From Natronobeatus ordinarius (GTDB taxonomy: Archaea; Halobacteriota; Halobacteria; Halobacteriales; Natrialbaceae): DNA of 64,000 nt. The notes below the pieces were generated by a model. It made no database searches, had not been told where the DNA came from, and saw nothing but the letters and a program-made list of their open reading frames with translations. The position numbers were made by a program, and so were the translations under genes. This document shows positions 15,868 through 24,491 of the stretch, in pieces (the first letter of the stretch is position 1; every line of letters begins with the position of its first letter). The stretch spans positions 1,054,001-1,118,000 of the forward strand of contig NZ_CP101456.1 of the NCBI RefSeq assembly GCF_024362485.1. Reading direction: 5' to 3'.

Positions 15868-15975
15868 AACGATTTACACCCGGCCACAGCCGAGCGGCCA
15901 GCCTCGGCAACGAGGCCGAGGCTGGCCGCCGATGTTCGTGGCCGGGTGTGCAATGACTTTCAACGTGCACTATAG
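15852..15975 (+). repeat. Palindromic MITE-like repeat, copy 2 (long form, 124 bp, nested hairpin)
   Basis: The ends are CTATAGTACTCGTTGAAA and, reading inward from the right, CTATAGTGCACGTTGAAA, a near-perfect terminal inverted repeat. Compared with copy 1 at 13160-13243 it has about 40 extra bases in the centre. These form a perfect 13-bp stem (15895-15907 with 15916-15928, arms CGGCCAGCCTCGG / CCGAGGCTGGCCG) with an 8-base loop. It lies across the 3' end of the molybdopterin-domain gene and supplies its stop codon. Confidence 0.75.
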
Positions 15976-16115
15976 CGGGACTCGAGAACAGTCGTCCGAC
16001 GTTCACCGCGAGCGGAACGTCAAGTCATATAAACGTTTCCGCCGAGACGACTTGCTGAGACGACGGCAAAAATTGACATGGTGGGTGATAGCGTCTCTCT
16101 AGAAGAAGACTAACG

Positions 16116-17519
16116 ATGAGTACCGACGACCACGCACACAGTCACGAGCACAGCACGCACGAACACGCCGACGTCGAGGGGCCGGGATACGCGACGCCGG
16201 CGGCGATGCGAACTGAATCCGAACGCGAGAAGACGGCGTACGTGATGGCGCCGCGGGTCGGAATGGCCGAGGAGGGCCCGGATGCCATCGGCGTCGTCGA
16301 CATCGACCCGGACTCGCCGACTTACAGCGAGTTGCTCGACATGATCGAGATGCCCAACCTGGGCGACGAACTCCACCACTTCGGCTGGAACGCCTGCTCG
16401 TCGTCCTGTCACGTCGAGGGGCTCACCAGACAGTACCTGATCGTCCCCGGCCAGCGCTCCTCGCGCCTTCACATCGTCGACGTCGAAGATCCCAGGGATC
16501 CCGAGATGGTGAAGGTAATCGAACCCGAGGAGGTCTTCGAGCACGACCTCTCGGCGCCGCACACGGTTCACTGCGTCCCCGGCGGCAAGGTGATCATCAG
16601 CATGCTCGGCAACGCCGACGGCGAACTCCCCGGGGGCTTCCTGCAACTCGATCAGGAGGACTTTACCATCGACGGCCGCTGGGAGGCCGACCGCGGCGAG
16701 ATGGCGCTGAACTACGACTACTGGTACCAGCCCCGGCACAACGTCATGATCTCGAGTGAGTGGGCCGCGCCCGAGACCTACTACCCCGGCTTCGACCTCG
16801 AGGACGTCGAGGCGGGCAAGTACGGCGACAGCTTGCACGTCTGGGACTGGGAGACTCGCGAGCACGTCCAGACCCTCGAGTTCGGCGAGGAGGGACAGAT
16901 CCCGCTCGAGGTGCGGATGAGCCACAATCCCGAGGAGACCCAGGGGTTCGTCGGCGCGGCGCTCTCCTCGAACATGATCCACTTCTACCGGACAGCGGAC
17001 GGCAGCTGGGACTGGGACGTGGTCATCGACGAGGAGCCCCGCGAGCACCCTGACTGGGACATGCCGGTCCCGCCGCTGATCACCGACATCGTCCTCTCGC
17101 TCGACGATCAGTACCTGTTCTTCTCGAACTGGCTCCACGGCGACGTCCGGATGTACGACGTCAGCGACATGGGCAACCCCCGGCTGGTCGATCGGATCTG
17201 GGCCGGCGGACTGTTCGGCGACCGCCAGGAGGTCCAGGGCACCGAGATCCGCGGCGCCCCGCAGATGCTCCAGCTCTCGCGGGACGGCAAGCGCCTCTAC
17301 TGGACGACCTCGCTGTTCTCCTCGTGGGACAACCAGTTCTACCCCGAGCTGGCCGAGGAGGGCTCGCTCATGCTGAAAGCCGACGTTTACCCCGACGAGG
17401 GACGGATGGAACTCGACGAGGAGTTCCTGGTCGACTTCGGCGACGCGCCGGGCGGCCCAGCCCGCGCCCACGAGATCCGCTGGCCCGGCGGCGACTGCAC
17501 CAGTGACGTCTGGCAGTGA
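16116..17519 (+). CDS. Methanethiol oxidase / selenium-binding protein (SBP56 family)
   Basis: A 467-residue SBP56-family protein. Characterised members oxidise methanethiol to formaldehyde, H2S and H2O2 and need a metal (copper) bound by conserved histidines. Family marks include HHFGWNACSSSCHVEG (about residues 88-103), a repeated beta-propeller pattern such as RSSRLHIVDVEDPRDP, and the characteristic C-terminal RWPGGDCTSDVWQ. The N-terminal 20 residues are unusually His-rich (seven His in MSTDDHAHSHEHSTHEHADV), suggesting metal loading. The last 17 bases overlap the start of the ferredoxin gene, implying co-translation. MITE copy 2 lies about 140 bases upstream and could affect its promoter. 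Confidence 0.88.
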   Translation: MSTDDHAHSHEHSTHEHADVEGPGYATPAAMRTESEREKTAYVMAPRVGMAEEGPDAIGVVDIDPDSPTYSELLDMIEMPNLGDELHHFGWNACSSSCHVEGLTRQYLIVPGQRSSRLHIVDVEDPRDPEMVKVIEPEEVFEHDLSAPHTVHCVPGGKVIISMLGNADGELPGGFLQLDQEDFTIDGRWEADRGEMALNYDYWYQPRHNVMISSEWAAPETYYPGFDLEDVEAGKYGDSLHVWDWETREHVQTLEFGEEGQIPLEVRMSHNPEETQGFVGAALSSNMIHFYRTADGSWDWDVVIDEEPREHPDWDMPVPPLITDIVLSLDDQYLFFSNWLHGDVRMYDVSDMGNPRLVDRIWAGGLFGDRQEVQGTEIRGAPQMLQLSRDGKRLYWTTSLFSSWDNQFYPELAEEGSLMLKADVYPDEGRMELDEEFLVDFGDAPGGPARAHEIRWPGGDCTSDVWQ

Positions 17520-17946
17520 GCCGGCCGGCGGCGCCGATCCCGGTTCCGAAACCAGCTCGAGCGATACCGACTCGAGCAGTGCGGACTCGAGCGATTCCGA
17601 CCTGAGCGGCGCCGACTCGAGCGACGCGGACGACCACGCCGTCGACCTCGTCTGGCGCGACGGCACCGAGAAGACGATCACTGTCGCGGCGGGCGACCCC
17701 ATCGTCGACGCTGCCGAGCGCGCCCGGGTCTCGTTGCCCTACGGTTGCCGATACGGCGCCTGTGGCACCTGTCTCGCCCGCGTGCTCGAGGGCGAGGTCG
17801 TCCACCTCGAGCCCCCACGCGGGTTGAAAGACGGCGCCCGCGAGCAGGGGTTCGTCCTCGCCTGCATTGCGACCCCCGAGTCGGACTGCCGGCTTCGGGT
17901 CGGTCACGACGTGCAGGCGGAGGTGATGGGCACGCCCTGGAAGTAA
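17503..17946 (+). CDS. Plant-type 2Fe-2S ferredoxin
   Basis: A 147-residue protein with a disordered Ser/Asp-rich N-terminal 45 residues followed by a 2Fe-2S ferredoxin domain. The cluster ligands are Cys82, Cys87 and Cys90 (CRYGACGTC) and Cys121 (LACIATP). The GTG start at 17503 lies inside the 3' end of the SBP56 gene, in another frame, so expression is very likely coupled. The pairing suggests that it carries electrons to or from the methanethiol oxidase, or acts on a neighbouring reaction; this is inference from position only. Confidence 0.85.
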   Translation: MTSGSEPAGGADPGSETSSSDTDSSSADSSDSDLSGADSSDADDHAVDLVWRDGTEKTITVAAGDPIVDAAERARVSLPYGCRYGACGTCLARVLEGEVVHLEPPRGLKDGAREQGFVLACIATPESDCRLRVGHDVQAEVMGTPWK

Positions 17947-17998
17947 CGCGCCCGCGGTCGGCGACGACACGGCAGGGACGCGCCGGAACGAACGCCGC

Positions 17999-18844
17999 TC
18001 AGGATCGGAGGAACTCCTCGAGGCCGACGAGCCGGTCGGCGACCAGTACCGCGACGAACGCGGCGACGACGTAGACGCTCGCGACGGCGGCGACGAGGGG
18101 GCTGACGTTGGCGCGGATCGACGTGTAGATCAGCACGGGGAGGGTGACGGTGTTCGGCGTGGTGATGAGCAGGCTGACGAGGAACTCGTTCAGCGCGAGG
18201 ACGAACATGATCAACGCGCCCGTGATGACCCCCGGCATCAGCGAGGGGAGGGTCACGTGGACGAACGTCTGGAGTTCTTCGGCGCCGAGGTTCCGGGCGG
18301 CGTACTCGAGTTCGGGGTCGAGCGCGTTGACGCGGGCGGTGACGCTCCAGATCATGAAGGGGAGATTGATGATCGCGAGCGCCAGCCCGACCGTCCAGAG
18401 CTGACCGAGCACGCCCAGTTCGCGAAAGAGCAGGAGCAAGATCACGCCGGAAACGACGAGCGGGACGGTAAACGGGAGCAGGAGGTAGAGCTGGACCCCC
18501 TGTTCGAACCGGATGTCGTAACGGATCAGGCCGATGCCGGTCGCGATCCCGACCGGAATCGCCAGGGCGGTACAGAACAGCGCGACGAGGACGCTCCGGT
18601 AGAAGGCGCCGAAGAACCGTTCTTCGCCCGGCAGCATCCGGTACCAGTGGAGAGAGACGTCGTCGGGCGGGAACCGAATTACGGTTCCGGACTGGAAGGA
18701 GGCGACGAGGACGATCAGTGTCGGGAGCAACAGGAATACGACCTGGGCAGCGACGATCGTTCCGAGGATCGGGTGCTCGCCGGGGAGCCGCCGGCTCGCC
18801 GCTCGGAGCCCGTCGCCGAGTCGCCGGCGGGGGCCGTCAGTCAT
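17999..18844 (-). CDS. ABC transporter permease, PotC-type (spermidine/putrescine family)
   Basis: A 281-residue permease with six membrane helices and the EAA-type cytoplasmic loop at ARNLGAEELQTFVHVTLPSLMPGV (about residues 180-203), which docks with the ATPase. It is the last gene of a four-gene D-A-B-C operon. Its ATG at 18844 overlaps the TGA of the upstream permease gene (ATGACTGA). The family imports polyamines, but related systems carry other substrates, so the substrate remains open. Confidence 0.85.
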   Translation of the reverse strand: MTDGPRRRLGDGLRAASRRLPGEHPILGTIVAAQVVFLLLPTLIVLVASFQSGTVIRFPPDDVSLHWYRMLPGEERFFGAFYRSVLVALFCTALAIPVGIATGIGLIRYDIRFEQGVQLYLLLPFTVPLVVSGVILLLLFRELGVLGQLWTVGLALAIINLPFMIWSVTARVNALDPELEYAARNLGAEELQTFVHVTLPSLMPGVITGALIMFVLALNEFLVSLLITTPNTVTLPVLIYTSIRANVSPLVAAVASVYVVAAFVAVLVADRLVGLEEFLRS

Positions 18845-19799
18845 CGGTCTCACCGCCGTCGATACCGAGTGTGCCCGATCCCCTCAGCCGGAAGACGGCC
18901 AGCACCACGAGGGAGGTGAGGACGACGAGCGCCACGCTCAGCGTGGCCGCGAGGGGGTAGTTCGCGGAATTGAACAGCGTCCGGTAGACGAGGTTGGCGA
19001 CGAAGTCCACGCGTCCGCCGCCGATCAGGTCGGGGATCGCGAACGTCGCCGCCGTGATGGTGAACACGACGATCGTCGCGCCGGCGATCCCCGGCGCCGC
19101 GAGCGGAACGACGACGTGCCGGAACGTCTGGAGGCGGTCCGCCCCGAGGTTGCTCGCGGCCAGCTCGAGCGACCGGTCGATGTGCTGGATCGACGGCGCG
19201 ATCATGATGATCGCAAACGGGAGCATGATCTGGAGGAGTCCGATCAGTACGGCGAACTCCGAGCCGAGGAATCGAACGGGTCCGACTCCGACAACGCCGA
19301 GTGCGGCGTTGACGAGCCCGTCCCGGCCGAGGACGATCAGCCAGCCGTAGGCCCGGACGATCACGCCGGTGAAAAACGGCACGAAGATGCTGACCAACAA
19401 CACCTTCCGCACGAGCGGCGATCGAACGCGAATCGTCAGGTAGGCGTACGGGAGCGCCAGCGCGACCGAGAGCACGGTCACGATCGTGGTCAGCACGAAC
19501 GTTCGCAGGAAGATCGTGTGATAGCCGCTCGTCGTCAGAAGCCGTCGCCAGTTCTCGAGGGTGTACTCGTAGACGAGAAGCTCGATCGGGTCGAACGTCA
19601 GCACGCTGTACCGGGCCAGCATGAGCATCCCGACGAACAGGAATCCCACCAGCACGAGCGCCGGAACGAGCAGCAGGTAGCCCAGCCAGTTCGGTGGCGA
19701 CTGGTAGACCGCTCGAGGGAGCCGTTCTTTCACGGCGATCGCCCGGTCCATGAGCGCCCACGTGACCGGTCTCGAGCGACTGTCGCGCTCGGCGGTCAT
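18837..19799 (-). CDS. ABC transporter permease, PotB-type
   Basis: A 320-residue permease with six helices and the EAA loop ASNLGADRLQTFRHVVVPLAAPGIAG (about residues 205-230). The ATG at 19799 starts MTAERDSRSRPV with a hydrophilic N-terminus before the first helix; a longer open frame upstream overlaps the ATPase gene and is not credible. It overlaps the next permease gene by 8 bases and follows the ATPase gene after 40 bases. It should form the membrane channel together with the PotC-type protein. Confidence 0.85.
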   Translation of the reverse strand: MTAERDSRSRPVTWALMDRAIAVKERLPRAVYQSPPNWLGYLLLVPALVLVGFLFVGMLMLARYSVLTFDPIELLVYEYTLENWRRLLTTSGYHTIFLRTFVLTTIVTVLSVALALPYAYLTIRVRSPLVRKVLLVSIFVPFFTGVIVRAYGWLIVLGRDGLVNAALGVVGVGPVRFLGSEFAVLIGLLQIMLPFAIIMIAPSIQHIDRSLELAASNLGADRLQTFRHVVVPLAAPGIAGATIVVFTITAATFAIPDLIGGGRVDFVANLVYRTLFNSANYPLAATLSVALVVLTSLVVLAVFRLRGSGTLGIDGGETDD

Positions 19800-19839
19800 T
19801 ATTCTTCCCTCCGCGTGTGGACGATTTTCGTCGTGTCCA

Positions 19840-20946
19840 TCAGTCACCCCGCGCCGGATAGACGAACGTGTCCTCGGCGTTCCAGCCGACCCACACCGCG
19901 TCACCGCGTTCGAACAGCCGCGTGTTCGTCGTGTTGAGTTCGGTGATCGACAGTCGATCCCCCGTCCGCTCGAGCGAGACGTCGTACGTGATCGTGTCGC
20001 CGTTGAACCCGACCGAAGCGATCGTCGCCTCAAACGCGTTGTCGGTCGAGAGCGTCTCGCCCACGTTGATCCGTTCGTACCGGATCCCGACCTGGACGGT
20101 CGCGTCGGACTCGAGTTCGCCCGCGTGATCGTCGAGCCGACACGCGATCTCGAGTCCGGGGTTGCCGACCTCGACGGTGCACTGGCGGTCGGCCAGTCGA
20201 TCGACGCGGCCGGTGAGGAGGTTGGTGTTCCCGATGAAGTCGGCGACGAACGCGGAGTTTGGGTGGTCGTACAGCTCGTGGGCGGGTGCGTGCTGGGCGA
20301 TCGTGCCGCGCTCGATCACCGCGATCCGGTCGGCCATCGCCAGCGCCTCCTCCTGGTTGTGGGTCACGTGGACGGTCGTCACGTCGGTCTCCCGGTGGAT
20401 TCGAAGCAGTTCCTGGCGCATCTCCTCGCGGAGCTTCTTGTCGAGCGAGCTCAGCGGTTCGTCGAGCAGCAGGATCGAGGGTTCGAACGCCAGGCCGCGA
20501 GCGATCGCGACGCGCTGGCGCTGCCCGCCCGAGAGTTCGTCGACGCTGCGATCGGCGATCTCTGGAAGCCGGATGAGCTCGAGCATCTCCTGGACGCGCT
20601 CGTCGATCCGGGAGGGGTCGTGCCGACGCATCTTCAGCGGGAAGGCGACGTTCTCTCCGACGGTCATGTGGGGGAACAGCGCCATGCTCTGAAAGACCAT
20701 CCCGATGTTTCGCTCGTAGGGTGGCGCGGTCGTCACGGCCTCGCCGTCGATGTAGAGTTCCCCGCTCGTCGGCTCCGTGAAGCCGGCGATCATGTGCAAC
20801 AGCGACGTCTTGCCGGCACCGCTCGGTCCGAGGATGGTCAGAAACTCTCGCTGCTCGATCTCGAGTGAGACGTCGTCGACGGCGGTGACGTCGCCGAACG
20901 TCTTCGTGACGCCGTCGATGCGAATCGCGGGAGTGTCGGTGCGCAT
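19840..20946 (-). CDS. ABC transporter ATPase, PotA-type
   Basis: A 368-residue ATPase. Walker A GPSGAGKT (40-47), signature LSGGQ (138-142), Walker B ILLLDEP (158-164) and the H-loop in VTHNQEEAL (near 195) are intact, and a C-terminal TOBE domain (about 270-365) is typical of the PotA/MalK group. It lies 3 bases after the binding-protein gene and 40 bases before the PotB-type permease. ATP hydrolysis powers import through the two permeases. Confidence 0.92.
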   Translation of the reverse strand: MRTDTPAIRIDGVTKTFGDVTAVDDVSLEIEQREFLTILGPSGAGKTSLLHMIAGFTEPTSGELYIDGEAVTTAPPYERNIGMVFQSMALFPHMTVGENVAFPLKMRRHDPSRIDERVQEMLELIRLPEIADRSVDELSGGQRQRVAIARGLAFEPSILLLDEPLSSLDKKLREEMRQELLRIHRETDVTTVHVTHNQEEALAMADRIAVIERGTIAQHAPAHELYDHPNSAFVADFIGNTNLLTGRVDRLADRQCTVEVGNPGLEIACRLDDHAGELESDATVQVGIRYERINVGETLSTDNAFEATIASVGFNGDTITYDVSLERTGDRLSITELNTTNTRLFERGDAVWVGWNAEDTFVYPARGD

Positions 20947-20949
20947 CGG

Positions 20950-22146
20950 TCAGGCGACGGTCTGTGAGAACCGATCGAACCACTCCGGACTGTGTTCCGT
21001 GTAAACGTCGAGGTCTGTCCAGAGGAGGTCTTCGAACTCGGCGTCCGACGTCGGGAACGCGGGATCGCCCTCCATCCACTCGAGCGGTTCGACGTTCTCG
21101 TTGAGCATCGGCACCTGCAGTTCCTCCATCCAGTTGCGCTGGTTGTCGGCTCGGAGCGCGTAGTCGATGAACTTCTGGCTCCAGTAGAGTTCGGCGGTCG
21201 ACTGGTTCTTCGGGGTGTACATACAGTCAGTCCGGACCGTCGCCCCCTCCTCTGGGATCGTCCAGTCGACCGGAACGCCTTCCGCCTGAAGTTCGAGCAG
21301 GTTGTTCGGGAGATAGCCCGCGGCGTACGCGATCTCTCCCTCCTGGAGGTTCTGTGAGATCGACGCGTCGCTGCCGAGGTAGCCGAGGTTCGGCTCGAGT
21401 TCCTCGAGGAGGTCCCACGCGGGTTCCATCTCGTCGACCGGGCCGAGGTCGACGCCCGCCAGTTCGGCCAGCGGGGGGAGGAAGCCGTCGCCCGGCGGGT
21501 CGTTGTAGACGCCGATCCAGTCTTCGTACTGATCGTCCCAGAGGGCCTCCCACGAGTCGACCGGTTCGGTGTTCCCCTGGACGGTTTCGAGGGCGTCCTC
21601 GTTGTAACACAGCGCGTAGGTGTACGGGTAGAGGCCGACGTACGGCAAGTCGCCGTCGACGTCCGGGATGGCGAGGTCCCGCATCTCGTCGGTGTGTGGG
21701 ACGACGTCGGGGTGGAGCGGGTCTGCGAGCCCCTGCCGGTATTCGCGGTGCATGAATACGACGATCGTCCAGTTGACGTTGACCGGCGGCTCCTGGCCCT
21801 GGTCGACGGCGGAGCGGATGTTGTTCTGTGTGACCTGGATGTCGCTGTTGTCGTAGACGACGTCGATTCCCGTCTCCTCGGTGAACGGATCGCCGACGGC
21901 GGAGGCGAGCGAGCCTTCCCAGACGCCGCCCCACGCACGGACCGTGATCGAATCCGGCTTTTCGGGTTCGTCGTCCGGATCGAGTTCGGGTTCGTCGTCG
22001 TCGCTGCCGAGACACCCCGCCAGGGTGCTGGCGGCGACCGTCGCGGTGGTACCGGCGAGGAACGCCCGTCGCGTCGCCCCCGACCTGGTCACGCCGTTTG
22101 TCGTGCTGCCGAACCGGTCGCGTTCGGACGCCGCTCTCGAAGTCAT
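20950..22146 (-). CDS. ABC substrate-binding lipoprotein, PotD-type
   Basis: A 398-residue extracellular solute-binding protein. The N-terminus has a Tat-type signal with twin arginines (ATRRAFLAG, Arg26-Arg27) and a lipobox LAGC with Cys45, so it is exported folded and lipid-anchored, the usual haloarchaeal route. An acidic linker of about 15 residues follows. The mature part contains VRAWGGVWEGSLASAVGDPF and YTYALCYNEDAL, typical of PotD/iron-type binding proteins (family 1/8). The ATG at 22146 is confirmed by a TATA box 26 bases upstream. It is the first gene of the operon. Confidence 0.88.
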   Translation of the reverse strand: MTSRAASERDRFGSTTNGVTRSGATRRAFLAGTTATVAASTLAGCLGSDDDEPELDPDDEPEKPDSITVRAWGGVWEGSLASAVGDPFTEETGIDVVYDNSDIQVTQNNIRSAVDQGQEPPVNVNWTIVVFMHREYRQGLADPLHPDVVPHTDEMRDLAIPDVDGDLPYVGLYPYTYALCYNEDALETVQGNTEPVDSWEALWDDQYEDWIGVYNDPPGDGFLPPLAELAGVDLGPVDEMEPAWDLLEELEPNLGYLGSDASISQNLQEGEIAYAAGYLPNNLLELQAEGVPVDWTIPEEGATVRTDCMYTPKNQSTAELYWSQKFIDYALRADNQRNWMEELQVPMLNENVEPLEWMEGDPAFPTSDAEFEDLLWTDLDVYTEHSPEWFDRFSQTVA

Positions 22147-22169
22147 ACCTCGGCCACTTTCGCGTGCGC

Positions 22170-22176
22170 TAATAAA
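22170..22176 (-). promoter_or_regulatory. TATA box of the PotD-A-B-C-type operon
   Basis: TTTATTA on the minus strand is centred 26-27 bases before the ATG at 22146. The operon is therefore probably transcribed as a leaderless mRNA. Confidence 0.6.
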
Positions 22177-22367
22177 CGGCCCGTTTTCGAGCATTTCCTG
22201 GCTGACAGCCGTCACGTCCGTTGTCGACGGCATCGTGTCGAACGCGGCTCGAGCGAATCGCTCCACTTTGGCTCGACCCACCATCGTCAGCGATTCTTCG
22301 ACGACCGATCCGACGCGGCGCACCTGCAAGCCCGACTTCCACGAACCGACGGCTCGATCGGTCACGT

Positions 22368-22670
22368 ATGTCGATGGAAACGTTCCGACTCGAGGTGCAC
22401 GAATCCGACGGAAGTACAGGGATCGATGCGGACGTCTACGACCGAGACAACCTCATCAGGACGTCGGCGCGCGTCGCCTACGACGATCACGGCCTCGAGT
22501 CGGTCGGCGACGGGACACAGTCGCGGATCGTCAGGGAGACGACCGCCGACGTGACGACGCTCGACTTGCAGTACGAACGCGACGACGCGGGCTTCGCCTT
22601 CCGACTGCTGGGCGACCGGGACGAACTCCTCTCGGTGCGCGTCGAGGACGAGACGTGGGGCCTCGAGTAG
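22368..22670 (+). CDS. Small hypothetical protein
   Basis: A 100-residue soluble, acidic protein beginning MSMETFRLEVHESDG, with alternating strand-like segments and no Cys, signal peptide or membrane segment. The ATG at 22368 (or 22374) is used. It is divergent from the transporter operon and convergent with glmS (31-base gap). I do not recognise the family. Confidence 0.5.
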   Translation: MSMETFRLEVHESDGSTGIDADVYDRDNLIRTSARVAYDDHGLESVGDGTQSRIVRETTADVTTLDLQYERDDAGFAFRLLGDRDELLSVRVEDETWGLE

Positions 22671-22700
22671 CGAGTGACGGCCGATCTTCGACCGACGCGA

Positions 22701-24491
22701 TCACTCGACGGTCACGCTCTTGGCCAGATTTCGTGGCTTGTCGATCGACCGCCCGAGTCGGTTCGCGACGTGGTAGGCGACCAGCTGGAGCTGGACGTTC
22801 GCGAGGATGGGCGTGAGACACGGGTGGGTGTCGGGCACCTCGAGGGTGGCGTCCGCGTGGCGCTCGACCCGCTCGGGGGAGTCGGTGACGGCGACGACGG
22901 GTGCGCCCCGGGACTCGACCTCGGTGACGTTGCTCAGGGTCTTCTCGGAGGCGTCGTCGGCGCCGATCACCGCAAACACGGGCGTCTGTGGAGTGACGAG
23001 CGCGAGCGGGCCGTGTTTCAGCTCGCCAGCGGCGAACCCCTCGGCGTGTTTGTACGTGATCTCTTTCATCTTCAGCGCGCCCTCGAGGGCGACCGGGCGG
23101 TTGTAGCCGCGGCCGATGAAGAAGTAGGCGTCGGCGTCCTCGTATTGCTCGGCGATCGAGCGCGCTCGTGAGGTGTCGAGAATCGACTGGACGTCGTCGG
23201 GCACGTCTCGCAGTCCTTCGACGAACGATCTCGGGAACTCGCCCGCCAGGACGCTCGCGACCATGGCCAGGGCGACCTGCTGGGAGGCGAACGTCTTGGT
23301 CGCGGCGACGCCGATCTCCGGGCCCGCCCGGATGTAGGTCGTGTGGTCACACGCTCTGGCGGCGGAGCTCGCGACGACGTTGGTCACGGCGAGCGTCGTC
23401 GCACCGGCGCGGTTCGCGCTCCGCAGCGCCGAGAGCGTGTCGGCGGTCTCGCCGCTCTGGGTGACGCCGACGACCAGCGTCTCCTCGTCGATCGGGAGCG
23501 CGTCGGCGTCGTACTCACTGGCGAGGAACGACTGGGCGGAAATCCCACGCTCGCGGAGCAACCGGGCGCCGTACAGCGACGCGTGGTAGGACGTCCCGCA
23601 GGCGACGAACTGAACCGACGACGGCGTCTCGAGGTCGGTCAGTTCGTCGATCGTGACCGAGCCGTCGAGCTCCCGGGCCCGGCCGCCGAGACACCGGCGG
23701 ATGGCCGTCGGCTGCTCGTGAATCTCCTTTACCATGTAGTGGTCGTAGCCGCTCTTGCCGGCGTCTTCGGGTTCCCACTCGAGCCGCCGGACGGTGACGT
23801 CCGCCGGCTGGCCGCGCTCGTCGGTCACGGTTACGTCCGAGGGCGTGATCGTCGCGAACTGGCCGTCCTCGAGGTAGATCACCCGGTCGGTGTACTCGAT
23901 GAACGCCGGCGCATCGCTCGCGAGGTAGTGGCCGTCGTCGCCGACGCCGAGCACGAGCGGCGACGCCTGGCGCGTGGCGTACACCGTCTCCCGGCCGGAG
24001 AAGACCGCCGCCACGGCGTAGCTGCCCTCGAGTCGCTCGACGGTTCGGCGGAACGCCCGCTCGGGATCGGCGCCGTCAGCGAGGTGCTCTTCGATGAGAT
24101 GGGGGACGACTTCGGTGTCGGTCTCGCTCTCGAAGGTGTGACCGCGAGCCTCGAGCTCCGCTCTGAGCGGAGCGTAGTTCTCGACGATGCCGTTGTGGAC
24201 GACGGCGACGCGCCCCTGGCAGTCGGTGTGCGGATGGGCGTTCTCGTCCGACGGCGGCCCGTGCGTGCTCCAGCGGGTGTGACCGACGCCGGCGAAGCCG
24301 TCGAGGCCCTCCGGCAGCACCGCCTCGAGGTTCGACAGTTCGCCCTCCCGTTTGTAGACCGACAGCGAGGCGTTCGAAATCGCGAGGCCTGCCGAATCGT
24401 AGCCGCGGTACTCGAGGCCGGAGAGCCCGTCGAGGAGGACGTCGAGGACGGCACGCTCGTCGTCGCCCGTGTAGCCGATGATGCCACACAT
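22701..24491 (-). CDS. glmS: Glutamine--fructose-6-phosphate aminotransferase (isomerizing)
   Basis: A 596-residue enzyme that makes glucosamine-6-phosphate from fructose-6-phosphate and glutamine, the entry to amino-sugar nucleotide synthesis. The N-terminal nucleophile Cys2 follows the initiator Met (MCGIIGYTG) and starts the class II glutaminase domain. Two SIS isomerase domains follow (VACGTSYHASL; FIGRGYNRPVALEGALKMKEI) and the C-terminus ends NLAKSVTVE, as is standard. The ATG overlaps the stop of the upstream nucleotidyltransferase gene (ATGA), so the pair forms an operon. Confidence 0.95.
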   Translation of the reverse strand: MCGIIGYTGDDERAVLDVLLDGLSGLEYRGYDSAGLAISNASLSVYKREGELSNLEAVLPEGLDGFAGVGHTRWSTHGPPSDENAHPHTDCQGRVAVVHNGIVENYAPLRAELEARGHTFESETDTEVVPHLIEEHLADGADPERAFRRTVERLEGSYAVAAVFSGRETVYATRQASPLVLGVGDDGHYLASDAPAFIEYTDRVIYLEDGQFATITPSDVTVTDERGQPADVTVRRLEWEPEDAGKSGYDHYMVKEIHEQPTAIRRCLGGRARELDGSVTIDELTDLETPSSVQFVACGTSYHASLYGARLLRERGISAQSFLASEYDADALPIDEETLVVGVTQSGETADTLSALRSANRAGATTLAVTNVVASSAARACDHTTYIRAGPEIGVAATKTFASQQVALAMVASVLAGEFPRSFVEGLRDVPDDVQSILDTSRARSIAEQYEDADAYFFIGRGYNRPVALEGALKMKEITYKHAEGFAAGELKHGPLALVTPQTPVFAVIGADDASEKTLSNVTEVESRGAPVVAVTDSPERVERHADATLEVPDTHPCLTPILANVQLQLVAYHVANRLGRSIDKPRNLAKSVTVE

